This document shows, one piece after another, positions 50,096 to 59,300 of a DNA stretch of 64,000 bases (position 1 is the stretch's first letter; each line of letters opens with the position of its first letter). The stretch is from Jiella sonneratiae. Its GTDB lineage: Bacteria; Pseudomonadota; Alphaproteobacteria; Rhizobiales; Rhizobiaceae. Under the pieces are notes generated by a model. It worked only from the letters and a program-made list of their open reading frames with translations. It did not search any database and had not been told where the DNA came from. Location of the stretch: contig NZ_JAFMPY010000021.1 of NCBI RefSeq assembly GCF_017353515.1, positions 1 to 64,000 on the forward strand. The letters run 5' to 3'. Both the position numbers and the translations under genes were made by a program.

Positions 50096-50380
50096 ATGAC
50101 GTCGGTGACGCGCGTATCCGAAGAGGGGCAGATCTTTTTGCCGTCGGAGGTCAGTACTACGCAGGGATGGGATAGCGGAACTGAACTCGAAGTGGTCGAG
50201 CGCGGAGGAGAAGTCGTGCTTCGTCCGCGTTCTTTCCGGCGCACCGTGTTTCCGCCTATCACGCTCGAGCAATTCCTCGCCGCGGTTCCGAAATACGACG
50301 GACCTCTCGTGACGGACGAGATGATGGAAGCGGGACTCGCCGAAGAGGCAAAGAGACGGTGGCGTGACAAGTGCGGCTGA
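50096..50380 (+). CDS. AbrB/MazE-type antitoxin
   Basis: 94 residues. The N-terminal swapped-hairpin DNA-binding domain is seen in TRVSEEGQIFLPSEV and GTELEVVERGGEVVLRPR. The C-terminus (FLAAVPKYDGPLVTDEMMEA) would cover the toxin. It overlaps the next gene by 17 bases, typical of a VapB-VapC pair. Start ATG is weakly supported; TTG 50066 is possible. The bases here look less GC-rich than the neighbours. Confidence 0.82.
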   Translation: MTSVTRVSEEGQIFLPSEVSTTQGWDSGTELEVVERGGEVVLRPRSFRRTVFPPITLEQFLAAVPKYDGPLVTDEMMEAGLAEEAKRRWRDKCG

Positions 50381-50759
50381 TACCAACGTCGTCGTCCGGC
50401 TGATCACGCGGGACGATCCTCGACAGTTCGCGAAACTGCTGCCGTTGCTGGCCGGGGGAGGCTTGGTGCTTCTGCCTACCGTTATCTTGGAGACGGAGTG
50501 GATTCTCCGCAGCGTCTTCGCGTACTCGCGGAAACAGATCGACCAAGCGTTCTCGGCCCTGTTGGCGATGGATCTCGTCGCGGTCGTCGACGAAAACGTG
50601 GTCGTCCGGGCTCTGCTCAATTACCGGGACGGGATGGACTTTGCCGACGCGCTCCATCTCGCTTCGGCGCAGCATTGCGACGAGTTCGTCACCTTCGACC
50701 GGAACATGGCCCGAAGGGCCGCTGCCGCCCCGACACCGCCAGCCGTCAGGCTTCTTTGA
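50364..50759 (+). CDS. vapC: PIN-domain toxin (VapC type)
   Basis: 131 residues from a GTG. The acidic catalytic set of PIN ribonucleases is present: Asp6 in AADTNVVVRL, Glu43 in VILETEWIL, Asp92 and Asp95 in GMDFADALHL, and Asp in VTFDRNM. VapC toxins cleave initiator tRNA or rRNA; the antitoxin upstream neutralises it. The pair lies between ilvB and ilvN. Confidence 0.86.
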   Translation: MTSAADTNVVVRLITRDDPRQFAKLLPLLAGGGLVLLPTVILETEWILRSVFAYSRKQIDQAFSALLAMDLVAVVDENVVVRALLNYRDGMDFADALHLASAQHCDEFVTFDRNMARRAAAAPTPPAVRLL

Positions 50760-50793
50760 CGACATTCAATCTGCGATACAATCGGAAACGACC

Positions 50794-51369
50794 ATGAACA
50801 ATTCCGCCGTCCAGCCGCCCGCATCGGCCTATTTCATCACGCCGGAAAAGGAGACGCCGGAGCCGCGCACGCTTGCCGTCCTCGTCGACAACGAGCCGGG
50901 CGTGCTCGCCCGGGTGATCGGCATGTTCTCCGGCCGCGGCTACAACATCGAGAGCCTGACCGTCTCGGAGACCGAGCACGAGAAGCATCTGTCGCGGATC
51001 ACCATCGTCACCCGCGGCGCGCCGCACGTGGTCGAGCAGCTGAAGAGCCAGCTCGACCGGATCGTGCCCGTCCACAAGGTCGTCGACCTCACCGCGACGG
51101 CCGGTGCCGGCGGCGAGAGCCGGCCGATCGAGCGCGAGCTCGCGATCGTCAAGGTCGCGGGACAGGGAGAGCGGCGGGTGGAAGCGCTGCGGCTCGCCGA
51201 CGTCTTCCGGGCCAAGGTGCTCGATTCCTCCATCGAGCATTTCGTCTTCGAGATCACCGGGCGGCCGTCGAAGCTCGACAAGTTCGTCAGCCTGATGGCG
51301 CCGCTCGGTCTCGTCGAGGTGTGCCGCACCGGCGTTGCCGCCCTCTCGCGCGGCAAGGAAGCGATGTAG
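50794..51369 (+). CDS. ilvN: Acetolactate synthase small subunit
   Basis: 191 residues. The regulatory ACT domain (RTLAVLVDNEPGVLARVIGM, GRGYNIESLTVSETEH) lies in the first half and the conserved C-terminal domain follows. It stimulates IlvB and confers valine feedback. Start at MNNSAVQPPA; the longer frame reads through vapC. It starts 34 bases after vapC and 752 bases after the ilvB stop. Confidence 0.95.
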   Translation: MNNSAVQPPASAYFITPEKETPEPRTLAVLVDNEPGVLARVIGMFSGRGYNIESLTVSETEHEKHLSRITIVTRGAPHVVEQLKSQLDRIVPVHKVVDLTATAGAGGESRPIERELAIVKVAGQGERRVEALRLADVFRAKVLDSSIEHFVFEITGRPSKLDKFVSLMAPLGLVEVCRTGVAALSRGKEAM

Positions 51370-51690
51370 CCGGCGGGCCGGTTCCGCGCTCACTGTTCGA
51401 AAGCACACGGGAGACGCGGTCGAAAGAGGGGCGGCGCGGCGACGCGAGGCGTTAACGACTTCGGCAGCACGAAGCGGTTGCATCACGGCTAAATCCCCGT
51501 CATCTCGAAGTTTTTTCCAGCTTGCTTCAGCGAAGAGGGAACCAGTCCCGACCCCTGCGCCGTTAACCATGTCGGCTGGCCGAGCGAACGACTCCCGCCC
51601 GGCCGGCGCCGAGACCGCGAGCCCGCGACCCTTTGCCGGCTCGAAACGATGGTCCGGATCGAAGATGATGGCGTGTCGGAGGTGGTGAAC

Positions 51691-52104
51691 ATGCAAGGCT
51701 CCCCGGAACGCAAACTGCGCGTCCTCGTGGTCGACGACGACGCGCTGGTTCTGATGCACACCGCCGCCATGCTCAACGATCTCGGCCACGAGACGGTGAT
51801 GGCGTCCGGAGGCCCCGAGGCGCTCACCTGTCTCGGCGAAAGCGGCCCTTCCGCCTTCGACCTCCTCGTGACCGACCAGTCGATGCCGCAGCTCGACGGC
51901 GTCGAACTCGCCCGTCAGGTTCGGCGGGAATGGCCGACGATGCCGGTGATCCTCGCAAGCGGCTATTGCGATCCCGGCGATGCGACCCACGGGGTCGCGC
52001 AGGGCCATCTCTTGAAGCCGTTCGGCCTCGGCGATCTGCGCACCGTCATCGCCTCGGTGGTCGCCGCGGAAACCGCGGGCACCGGCGGGGCAGCGATGGC
52101 CTAG
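51691..52104 (+). CDS. Stand-alone response-regulator receiver protein
   Basis: 137 residues from the ATG after GGAGGTGG (51678 region); ATG 51649 is an alternative. A single receiver domain: acidic pocket VVDDDALV, phosphoacceptor Asp in LLVTDQSMPQLDG, Ser in VILASGY, Lys in LLKPFG. No output domain, so it may act in a phosphorelay or by protein contact. The 279-base gap before it has no gene. Confidence 0.88.
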   Translation: MQGSPERKLRVLVVDDDALVLMHTAAMLNDLGHETVMASGGPEALTCLGESGPSAFDLLVTDQSMPQLDGVELARQVRREWPTMPVILASGYCDPGDATHGVAQGHLLKPFGLGDLRTVIASVVAAETAGTGGAAMA

Positions 52105-52171
52105 CGGTCCGATTTCGACATTCGGTGCCGTCTTGTTCAGACCGCGCAGCAAATGTCGGAATCGAAAGACC

Positions 52172-52204
52172 CCAGGTCAAGATGATGATCCTGGTGGCTT
52201 TTTC
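52172..52204 (+). terminator. Terminator-like hairpin after the receiver gene
   Basis: CCAGGTCA pairs with TGATCCTGG (one bulged base) around AGATGA, followed shortly by TTTTT. A plausible intrinsic terminator 68 bases after the receiver stop. Confidence 0.5.
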
Positions 52205-52360
52205 GAATTTGACATTTGATGCGACGCCTTACCCGATCGGGACTCATACGGTTTCCGGCAGATCACTTCGTGATGCCGGAAACAACTACGCTCATTCGCC
52301 GCGCGGGCTTGATACGAGCCCCGCTCTGATCGAGCGGATCTCGTATCGAACGTCAAATTC
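52205..52360. repeat. Structured palindromic element with two internal hairpins
   Basis: Bounded by GAATTTGAC and its reverse complement GTCAAATTC. Inside, 52251-52283 folds as GTTTCCGGC/GCCGGAAAC with nested ATCAC/GTGAT, and 52311-52347 folds as GATACGAG/CTCGTATC with nested CCGCTC/GAGCGG. It can form a three-way junction. It could be a small non-autonomous mobile element or a structured RNA. The pairing is seen; the identity is not known. Confidence 0.5.
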
Positions 52361-52653
52361 AATCCACTGGCAGCCGGCGGCCGCAACGGCGCCTCGGATC
52401 AACCGCGCGACGTTTCTCACCCTGCCTTCCCGCGTCGCCGGCTCTTGAAGACTGGCAGTCGGCGCCCTGATGATTTACGCCATGACGATCGGGCGCGAGT
52501 CGCCCGCCATGCCTTGCGGCCTCTTCACGGGCCGGGCGACGGTTCGGCCCGGTGCACGGGGGTGTTTTGGCGCTGGCAGGAGCGCGCCGGTCGATCGACG
52601 GCGGTCGCCGGCGTCGTGAGCCCGGGCGAGGGTTCGGTTCAGGGGAGACGTTC

Positions 52654-53781
52654 TTGCAGTTTTCGCCGCAACAGGACGAGGCGCTTCGCCGGGTGGCCGA
52701 ATGGCTCGACCACCCCGACAGGCCGGTGTTCCGCCTGTTCGGCTATGCGGGCACCGGCAAGACGACGCTCGCCCGGCACTTCGCCGAGGGCATCGACGGC
52801 GCCGTGCAGTTTGCGGCCTTCACCGGCAAGGCCGCCCAGGTCCTGAGGACCAAGGGCGCGAAGTCCGCCCGCACCATCCACTCGCTGATCTATCGGCCGC
52901 GCGGCGAGGAGACGGTGGAGGACGAGGCGAGCGGCGCCTCGCGCGTCTCGCCGACCTTCTCGCTCAACCGCCAGAGCCCGGTCGCCAAGGCCAAGCTCGT
53001 CGTCGTCGACGAATGTTCGATGGTCGACGAGGCGCTCGGCCGCGATCTCATGTCCTTCGGCACGCCGATCCTCGTTCTCGGCGATCCCGGGCAACTGCCG
53101 CCGGTTTCCGGCGGCGGGTTCTTCACCGAGGCGGAGCCGGACTTCCTCCTTACCGAGATCCATCGGCAGGCGCGCGACAACCCGATCATCGAGATGGCGC
53201 TCGCCGTCAGGGAGGGCCGCCAGCTGATGTATGGCGACTACGGGACCGCGAAGGTGATCTCCAAGCGCGAGGTCGAGACCGAGAAGGTGCTCGCCGCCGA
53301 CCAGGTGCTCGTCGGCACCAATCGGACGCGCCGCCGCTACAACGCGCGTCTGCGGGAGCTGAAGGGCTTCGAGGGGCCGCTGCCGATGGCCGGCGACAAG
53401 CTGGTCTGTCTGCGCAACGATCCGGCGAAGGGCCTGCTCAACGGCTCGCTCTGGCAGGTGATGACCGCCTCGCGCGAGACGACGAAGCCGGGCGTCAACC
53501 TGATCGTCAAGCCGGACGACGACGACATCGACCAGGGAGCGGCGAAGATCCGGCTTCTGAAGCAGGCGTTCGAGGAGCCGGAGGCCGAGATCGCCTGGGC
53601 GACGAAGAAGCGCTTCGACGACTTCGACTTCGGCTACGCGCTGACCGTCCACAAGGCCCAGGGCTCGCAGTGGAACGACGTCATGCTGTTCGACGAGAGC
53701 TTCGCCTTTCGCGATACGCGCGAGCGGTGGCTTTATACGGCGATCACCCGCGCGGCCGAGCGGCTGACCATCGTGCGCTGA
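52654..53781 (+). CDS. RecD/Dda-like superfamily 1 helicase
   Basis: 375 residues from a TTG after AGGGGAG. Walker A FGYAGTGKTTLARHFA, Walker B VVVDECSMVD, motif III GDPGQLPPVSG, TEIHRQARDN, and the C-terminal YALTVHKAQGSQWNDVMLFD and YTAITRAAERLTIVR. It is much shorter than RecD2 and resembles phage T4 Dda-like 5'-3' helicases. Role probably DNA repair or replication-fork handling; not established. Confidence 0.88.
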   Translation: MQFSPQQDEALRRVAEWLDHPDRPVFRLFGYAGTGKTTLARHFAEGIDGAVQFAAFTGKAAQVLRTKGAKSARTIHSLIYRPRGEETVEDEASGASRVSPTFSLNRQSPVAKAKLVVVDECSMVDEALGRDLMSFGTPILVLGDPGQLPPVSGGGFFTEAEPDFLLTEIHRQARDNPIIEMALAVREGRQLMYGDYGTAKVISKREVETEKVLAADQVLVGTNRTRRRYNARLRELKGFEGPLPMAGDKLVCLRNDPAKGLLNGSLWQVMTASRETTKPGVNLIVKPDDDDIDQGAAKIRLLKQAFEEPEAEIAWATKKRFDDFDFGYALTVHKAQGSQWNDVMLFDESFAFRDTRERWLYTAITRAAERLTIVR

Positions 53782-53794
53782 GCCTCGCCGGCGG

Positions 53795-53813
53795 GCGGGG
53801 CCGAGCCCCGCCG
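53795..53813. terminator. Bidirectional terminator-like hairpin
   Basis: GGCGGGGC, loop CGA, GCCCCGCC: an eight-pair stem between the convergent helicase and HAD genes. No T-tract on either side. Confidence 0.4.
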
Positions 53814-53835
53814 CGCATCGACTTGTCCCTCGAAA

Positions 53836-54555
53836 TCAGCGGGTCTCGCGCCGGTGCGCCTCGGCCATCTCCGCCATCGAGGTGAAGCGGAAGTCGTAAT
53901 GCGGCATGGCGCCCGGATGCATCGTCGCCCCGTAACCCTCCCGGCCGTGCCGGCGATGGATCCAGGCCGAGGCGAGGCCGGCCGCATTGGCGGGGACATG
54001 GTCGTGGAACATGCTCTCCGCCGTGTGTAGCACATCAGCCTTCTCGACGCCGAGCCCCGAAAGCTTGTCGAGCATGTAGGCGAAGTTCCGCGGGTCCGGC
54101 TTGTAGGAGCCGATGTCCTCGGCCGTGTAGACCGCGTCGAAGGTGACGCCGAGCCGCGCGTTCGACCCGGCGAAGCTGCCGCTGTCGACATTCGAGAGCA
54201 CGACGAGCCGGTAGTGCTGCTTCAGATAGGCGAGCGCATCGGCGGAATCCGGGAAGGCCGGCCAGTCCGGCACCGACCGGCCATAGGCGAGACACTCGTC
54301 CCAGCCGGCCGGCACGCCCCACTCTTCCGACAGGCTTCGATAGACCGTGGCGAGCAGGCGGGAATAGGGCATCGCAGGCGTCTGCGCCTGCTGCGCGGAT
54401 TCGTGCACCGCATGGCGCTCGAGCACGCTGTCGCGGCCGGGCTCGGTGTCGAGCCGGTCGAGCAGCGGCCGCAGCGCCGTCACGATGCCGGTCTCCCAGT
54501 CGATCAGCGTGCCGTAGCAGTCGAAGGTCAGCACCTTGAAATCGGCGAGCAGCAT
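53836..54555 (-). CDS. HAD-type hydrolase (haloacid dehalogenase-like)
   Basis: 239 residues. Nucleophile motif VLTFDCYGTLIDWETGI, motif II VVLSNVDSGSF, motif III Lys in IGSYKPDPRNF, and an acidic motif near ESMFHDH. The type II 2-haloacid dehalogenase branch is likely, but many such proteins are phosphatases. Divergent from the ABC importer operon, with a 298-base gap in which I see no gene. Confidence 0.85.
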   Translation of the reverse strand: MLLADFKVLTFDCYGTLIDWETGIVTALRPLLDRLDTEPGRDSVLERHAVHESAQQAQTPAMPYSRLLATVYRSLSEEWGVPAGWDECLAYGRSVPDWPAFPDSADALAYLKQHYRLVVLSNVDSGSFAGSNARLGVTFDAVYTAEDIGSYKPDPRNFAYMLDKLSGLGVEKADVLHTAESMFHDHVPANAAGLASAWIHRRHGREGYGATMHPGAMPHYDFRFTSMAEMAEAHRRETR

Positions 54556-54853
54556 GGCGGTCGGGCCTTCGTGGTCGAATGAGGCCGGCTGGGGAGACGG
54601 CCAGACGGACTGCTAGGCGAGGCGGCCTCGGCTGGCAAGCGGCGAGGCGCGGGGATCGTGCCGCCGGACGGCTGCCCCGTACGGCATCGCGTCCGTCTGC
54701 GCATTTCATGAGCAAGATGCCGGCGATCCGGTCAGCAGGAGTGCCTGGAAGGGCGGGTCCGTCGCGCCGGTGCCTTTCGCGGCGTTTGTTCCCGCGAGTT
54801 GGCATGGCCGTTGCATTGTTGTGGCTCGAAGCATTGGATGCGAAGGGCCTGCC

Positions 54854-55846
54854 TTGCCGAACCGAGCCGCCGATCTCGAACTCGCCGCCGTCGTCAAGTC
54901 CTACGGCGAGACGATCGCCGTCGACAAAGTCTCTCTGAAGATCCCGGCGGGGACCTATTGCTGCCTGCTCGGCCCTTCCGGCTGCGGCAAGACCTCGACG
55001 CTGCGGATGATCGCCGGCCATGAATCGATCTCCGACGGCGACGTGATGATCGGCAACACCATCGTCAACGACCTGCCGCCGGCGCGGCGCGGCACGGCGA
55101 TGATGTTCCAGAACTACGCGCTGTTTCCCCATCTCAACGTGCGCGACAACGTTGCCTTTCCGCTGAAGATGGCGGGTGTCGGCAAGGCCGAGCGGCACCA
55201 GCGGGCCGGCGAACTCCTCGGCATGGTCGACATGGCGCGCTATGCCGAGCGACTGCCGGCGCAGCTTTCCGGCGGCCAGCAGCAGCGCGTCGCGCTGGCG
55301 CGGGCACTGGTGACCAATCCGACGGTGCTGCTGCTCGACGAGCCCTTGTCGGCGCTCGACCCGTTCCTGCGCGTGCGCATGCGCGCCGAACTGAAGCGCT
55401 ATCAGCGCGACTTCGGCATCTCCTTCGTCCACGTGACCCACAGCCAGGAGGAGGCGATGGCGCTGGCCGACATGGTGGTGTTGATGAACGACGGGCGGAT
55501 CGAGCAGGTCGGCTCGCCGCGCGAGGTCTTCAACGCCCCGCGCACCCGCTTCGTCGCCCAGTTCATGGGCAGCCACAACATCGTGCCGGACGGCGAACGC
55601 AGCTTCGCCGTGCGCGCCGACCGGCTGAGGCTGTCGGCCTCCCCCGGGGGCGTGGCCGGCACCCGCGCGACGGTCACCGACGTCGAATATCAGGGCATGA
55701 CGGTGAACGTCGCCATGCGCTGCGCCGACGGGACCGACTTCCTCGCCACCCTGCCGGAGGCCGAATACGACCGGATGCCCGTCGCGATCGGCGACGAGGT
55801 CGCAGTCGACTGGGCGGCAGCCGACCGGCACGAGCTCGCCGCCTGA
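54854..55846 (+). CDS. ABC transporter ATP-binding protein (PotA-like)
   Basis: 330 residues from a TTG preceded by GAAGGG; upstream in-frame starts give a non-homologous tail. Walker A LLGPSGCGKTSTLRMI, signature LSGGQQQRVALARAL, Walker B VLLLDEPLSALD, H-loop VTHSQEEAMAL, and a C-terminal TOBE domain. It powers import with the two permeases and binding protein downstream. PotA-like systems carry polyamines or other small cations. Confidence 0.9.
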   Translation: MPNRAADLELAAVVKSYGETIAVDKVSLKIPAGTYCCLLGPSGCGKTSTLRMIAGHESISDGDVMIGNTIVNDLPPARRGTAMMFQNYALFPHLNVRDNVAFPLKMAGVGKAERHQRAGELLGMVDMARYAERLPAQLSGGQQQRVALARALVTNPTVLLLDEPLSALDPFLRVRMRAELKRYQRDFGISFVHVTHSQEEAMALADMVVLMNDGRIEQVGSPREVFNAPRTRFVAQFMGSHNIVPDGERSFAVRADRLRLSASPGGVAGTRATVTDVEYQGMTVNVAMRCADGTDFLATLPEAEYDRMPVAIGDEVAVDWAAADRHELAA

Positions 55847-55895
55847 GGGCGGCCGTCCTTCCAGACCTTCAACCCACCCCAAACGGAGGAACCCG

Positions 55896-57188
55896 ATGGC
55901 AATAAGCGATGAGACCAAGACGGCGGCCGTTTCCCGGCGCTCGCTGCTGAAGGCGGGTGCGGGACTTGCCGGTGCCGGCCTGGCGACCAGGCTGTCAGCC
56001 TTCCCGACGCCGGCGATCGGCGCCGAGCCGGTCACCCTGCGCTATCTCTCGACGGCCACCAACCAGTCGCCTGCCATCGCCGAGAAGGCGATGGAGGAGG
56101 CCGGCGTGAAGATCGAATATGTGACGGTGACGACCGACGAGGTCGCCAAGCGCATCATCACCCAGCCGAACTCCTTCGACCTCGTCGACAGCGAATATTT
56201 CTCGCTGCCGAACCTCGTGCCGTCAGGCAACCTGATGGGCATGGACGCCAAGAAGATCAAGCTGGCGGACAAGATCACCCCGGTCCTCACCAAGGGCACG
56301 ATCGACGGCAAGGACGTCGGCAGCCAGGGATCGGCGCCGTGGAAGTACTTCTACCTCGACGGCCGGCATTCCAAGAAGTTCGCCGAAGCGCCCACCGAAT
56401 GGATGACGCTCATCCCGACGACCTACAACGCCGACTCGCTCGGCGACCGGCCGGATCTCATCGACGGCGAGGTCACGCACTGGTCGGCGCTGCTCGATCC
56501 GAAGTTCAAGGGCAAGGCGGCGCTGATCAACATCCCCTCGATCGGCATCATGGACGCGGCCATGGCGATCGAATCGTCCGGTCAGTTCAAGTACAAAGAC
56601 AAGGGGAACATGACCAAGGCCGAGATCGACAAGACCATGGAGATCCTGACCAAGGCCAAGAAGGACGGCCAGTTCCGCGCCTTCTGGACCGACTTCAACC
56701 AGTCGGTGAACCTGATGGCGTCCGGCGAGGTCGTGATCCAGTCGATGTGGTCGCCGGCGGTCACGGCGGTGCGCTCAAAGGGCATCAAGTGCACCTATCT
56801 CGCGCTCGAAGAGGGCTATCGCGGCTGGGCCTCCGGCTTCGCGCTGCCGCGCACGCTGCGGGACAAGAAACTCGACGCCGCCTACGAGTTCATCAACTGG
56901 TTCCTTTCGGGCTGGGCCGGCGCCTATCTCTCGCGTCAGGGCTACTATCCGGCGGTGCTCGACACGGCCAAGGAGAAGATGGAGCCCTACGAGTGGGCCT
57001 ACTGGTACGAGGGCAAGCCGGCCGAGAAGCCGATCAAGGCCCCGGACGGAACCGTCATCGAACAGCCGGGCGCGGTGCGCGACGGCGGCTCCTACGAGAC
57101 CCGCATGAGCCGCATCGCCTGCTGGAACTCGGTCATGGACGAGAACGAGTACCTGATCACCAAGTGGAACGAGTTCGTCGCGGCCTGA
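55896..57188 (+). CDS. Periplasmic solute-binding protein (PotD-like)
   Basis: 430 residues. A Tat-type signal is likely: SRRSLLKAGAGLAGAGLATR near residues 14-33, with twin Arg. The mature part is a type 2 periplasmic-binding fold of the spermidine/putrescine class (EYFSLPNLVPSGNLMGMDAK, VNLMASGEVVIQSMWSPAVT, GWAGAYLSRQGYYPAVLDTA). The ligand is not known. AACGGAGGAACCCG precedes the ATG. Confidence 0.88.
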   Translation: MAISDETKTAAVSRRSLLKAGAGLAGAGLATRLSAFPTPAIGAEPVTLRYLSTATNQSPAIAEKAMEEAGVKIEYVTVTTDEVAKRIITQPNSFDLVDSEYFSLPNLVPSGNLMGMDAKKIKLADKITPVLTKGTIDGKDVGSQGSAPWKYFYLDGRHSKKFAEAPTEWMTLIPTTYNADSLGDRPDLIDGEVTHWSALLDPKFKGKAALINIPSIGIMDAAMAIESSGQFKYKDKGNMTKAEIDKTMEILTKAKKDGQFRAFWTDFNQSVNLMASGEVVIQSMWSPAVTAVRSKGIKCTYLALEEGYRGWASGFALPRTLRDKKLDAAYEFINWFLSGWAGAYLSRQGYYPAVLDTAKEKMEPYEWAYWYEGKPAEKPIKAPDGTVIEQPGAVRDGGSYETRMSRIACWNSVMDENEYLITKWNEFVAA

Positions 57189-57189
57189 G

Positions 57190-58167
57190 GTGATGGTGAC
57201 AACGACGCCAACCAGCGGGGCGGCATCGCCGCCCCGCATCGCCGACGCCGCGATGCTTCCGTCCGGGGCGGAAACGGCCGCGACGTCGCGCCGCCGGCGC
57301 ACCCGCGGCGGCGCCTACTGGCAGGCCGCGCCGATGGCGCTGGTCTTCCTGCTGTTTTTCGTGCTGCCGCTGGTCGTCGTGCTGGTGGTCAGCTTCTGGC
57401 AGTACAATTCCTATTCGATCACCCCGGCCTTCGTCTTCGACAACTATGCCGGCGTGTTCGACGGCTGCCTCGCGAGCCTTCCCTCGCTCTGCACGACCTT
57501 CGCGACCTATCTCTCGACCATCAAGTTCTGCCTGCTGGTCTGGGCGACGACGCTCGTTCTCGGCTTCACGATCGCCTATTTCCTCGCCTTCCACATCCGT
57601 ACGACGACGATGCAGATCGTCCTCGCGCTCGTCTGCATCATCCCGTTCTGGACCTCCAACGTCATCCGGATGATCTCCTGGATCCCGCTGCTCGGGCGCA
57701 ACGGCCTGATCAACCAGATCCTGGTCGGCTCCGGCCTGGTCGACCATCCGGTCGAATGGCTGCTCTATTCCGACTTCGCGGTGACGCTCGCCTTCGTCCA
57801 CCTGCTCACCGCCTTCATGCTGGTGCCGATCCTCAATTCGATGATGCGCATCGACCGCTCGCTGATCGAGGCGGCGCGGGACGCGGGCGCGAGCGGCGCG
57901 CAGGTCCTGTGGAACGTCGTCATCCCGCTTTCGAAGACCGGCATCACCATCGGTTCGATCTTCGTCGTCACCCTTGTGATGGGCGACTTCATCACCATCG
58001 GCGTGATGGGTGGCCAGCAGATCGCCTCGGTGGGCAAGGTCATCAACGTCCAGACCAGCTACCTGCAGTTCCCGCTCGCCGCGGCGAATGCCGTCGTGCT
58101 GCTGATCGCGACGCTCGGGATCATCTTCACGCTGACGCGCTTCATCGACATCCGCAAGGAGCTCTAG
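57190..58167 (+). CDS. ABC transporter permease (PotB-like)
   Basis: 325 residues, GTG start one base after the upstream stop in this reading; ATG 57193 is an alternative. About six membrane helices. The EAA loop that contacts the ATPase is seen in LIEAARDAGASGAQVLWNVV. Belongs to the PotB group of the importer. Confidence 0.9.
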   Translation: MMVTTTPTSGAASPPRIADAAMLPSGAETAATSRRRRTRGGAYWQAAPMALVFLLFFVLPLVVVLVVSFWQYNSYSITPAFVFDNYAGVFDGCLASLPSLCTTFATYLSTIKFCLLVWATTLVLGFTIAYFLAFHIRTTTMQIVLALVCIIPFWTSNVIRMISWIPLLGRNGLINQILVGSGLVDHPVEWLLYSDFAVTLAFVHLLTAFMLVPILNSMMRIDRSLIEAARDAGASGAQVLWNVVIPLSKTGITIGSIFVVTLVMGDFITIGVMGGQQIASVGKVINVQTSYLQFPLAAANAVVLLIATLGIIFTLTRFIDIRKEL

Positions 58168-58170
58168 CCC

Positions 58171-59061
58171 ATGACGGCCGAGAAGCGACCGCGCTCCTTC
58201 TACGTTCTCGCCGCGATCTTCACGCTGTTCGTCCTGTTCCTCTACGGGCCGGTGATCACCATCCTGATCCTGTCCTTTCAGGGGCCGCAGGGCGGGCTGA
58301 CCTTCCCGATGAACGGCTTCTCCTTCCACTGGTTCGCGCAGCTCTTTCAGGGCGCGGGCCTCGTCGACATCTCGATCGGCCTGTGGAACTCGCTGAAGCT
58401 CGGCCTCATCGTGATGGTGCTGACGGTGGTCTTCTCGGTGATGGCAGGCCTTGCCTTCCGCCGGCGCTTCACCGGTTCGAGCCTTCTGTTCTACACCGCC
58501 ATCGCCAGCCTCATCATGCCGTCGATCATCGTGTCGCTCGGCATCGCGCTGGAATTCCACATCGTCGACGACACGGTGATGGGGATCGCCGACGCCTACG
58601 AGGTCGACTGGCTCTACGACAACTACCAGACCGCCACCGGCCTCTTCACCTCCGGTCTCGGGGCACATCTCTCCTGGACGCTGCCCTTCGGCCTTCTGAT
58701 CATGTTCGCGGTGTTCAACCGTTTCGACAAATCCTACGAGGAGGCCGCCCGCGACCTCGGCGCGACCTCCTGGCAGACGATCCGCCATGTCGTCCTGCCG
58801 ATCATCGCGCCGTCGGTCGCCGGAGTCGCCCTGTTCGGCTTCACTTTGTCCTGGGACGAACTCGCGCGATCGAGCCAGGCGATGGGCGCGGCCAACACCC
58901 TGCCGATCCAGCTGCAGGCGCTGACCACCACCGTGACCACGCCGATGATCTACGCCCTCGGGACAGTGACGACGGCGATCTCGCTGGTCGTCATCGCCGT
59001 CTCCCTGACGACTTTCTTCGTTCTCCAGAAGCGGCGCCAGCGCCGGGCATTGAAGGGTTGA
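58171..59061 (+). CDS. ABC transporter permease (PotC-like)
   Basis: 296 residues with about six membrane helices. EAA loop YEEAARDLGATSWQTIRHVV. Three bases separate it from the first permease. Belongs to the PotC group; together with the other three genes it forms a full importer. Confidence 0.9.
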   Translation: MTAEKRPRSFYVLAAIFTLFVLFLYGPVITILILSFQGPQGGLTFPMNGFSFHWFAQLFQGAGLVDISIGLWNSLKLGLIVMVLTVVFSVMAGLAFRRRFTGSSLLFYTAIASLIMPSIIVSLGIALEFHIVDDTVMGIADAYEVDWLYDNYQTATGLFTSGLGAHLSWTLPFGLLIMFAVFNRFDKSYEEAARDLGATSWQTIRHVVLPIIAPSVAGVALFGFTLSWDELARSSQAMGAANTLPIQLQALTTTVTTPMIYALGTVTTAISLVVIAVSLTTFFVLQKRRQRRALKG

Positions 59062-59300
59062 GTGCCCGCCATGGCCGAAATGCCCGCCTCCCGGAGTGCG
59101 CAGACCGGCGGCCGAAACGCTCGCTGCGCCAATTCTCTTCGCCGAGCGTGTTCTCCCGGTTCTATCGGACGGCGTGCGGCGCAGCGCATGATGGCGGCGC
59201 CGCCCCCGACGTTTCGGGCGGCGATACGTGCGAAAGGATGGCACGGCAGGCGATCGCGGTTCGATGCGGTCGGGCGCCGCGCCGAAAGGGGTGGACCGGA

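Larger units (their letters stand above)
52105..52653. other. 549-base non-coding region with several strong hairpins
   Basis: Gap between the receiver gene and the helicase gene. I find no convincing protein. It holds a terminator-like hairpin (52172-52204), a structured element (52205-52360) and then about 290 bases of unremarkable GC-rich sequence up to the helicase start. The first part is clearly less GC-rich than its surroundings. Confidence 0.6.
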
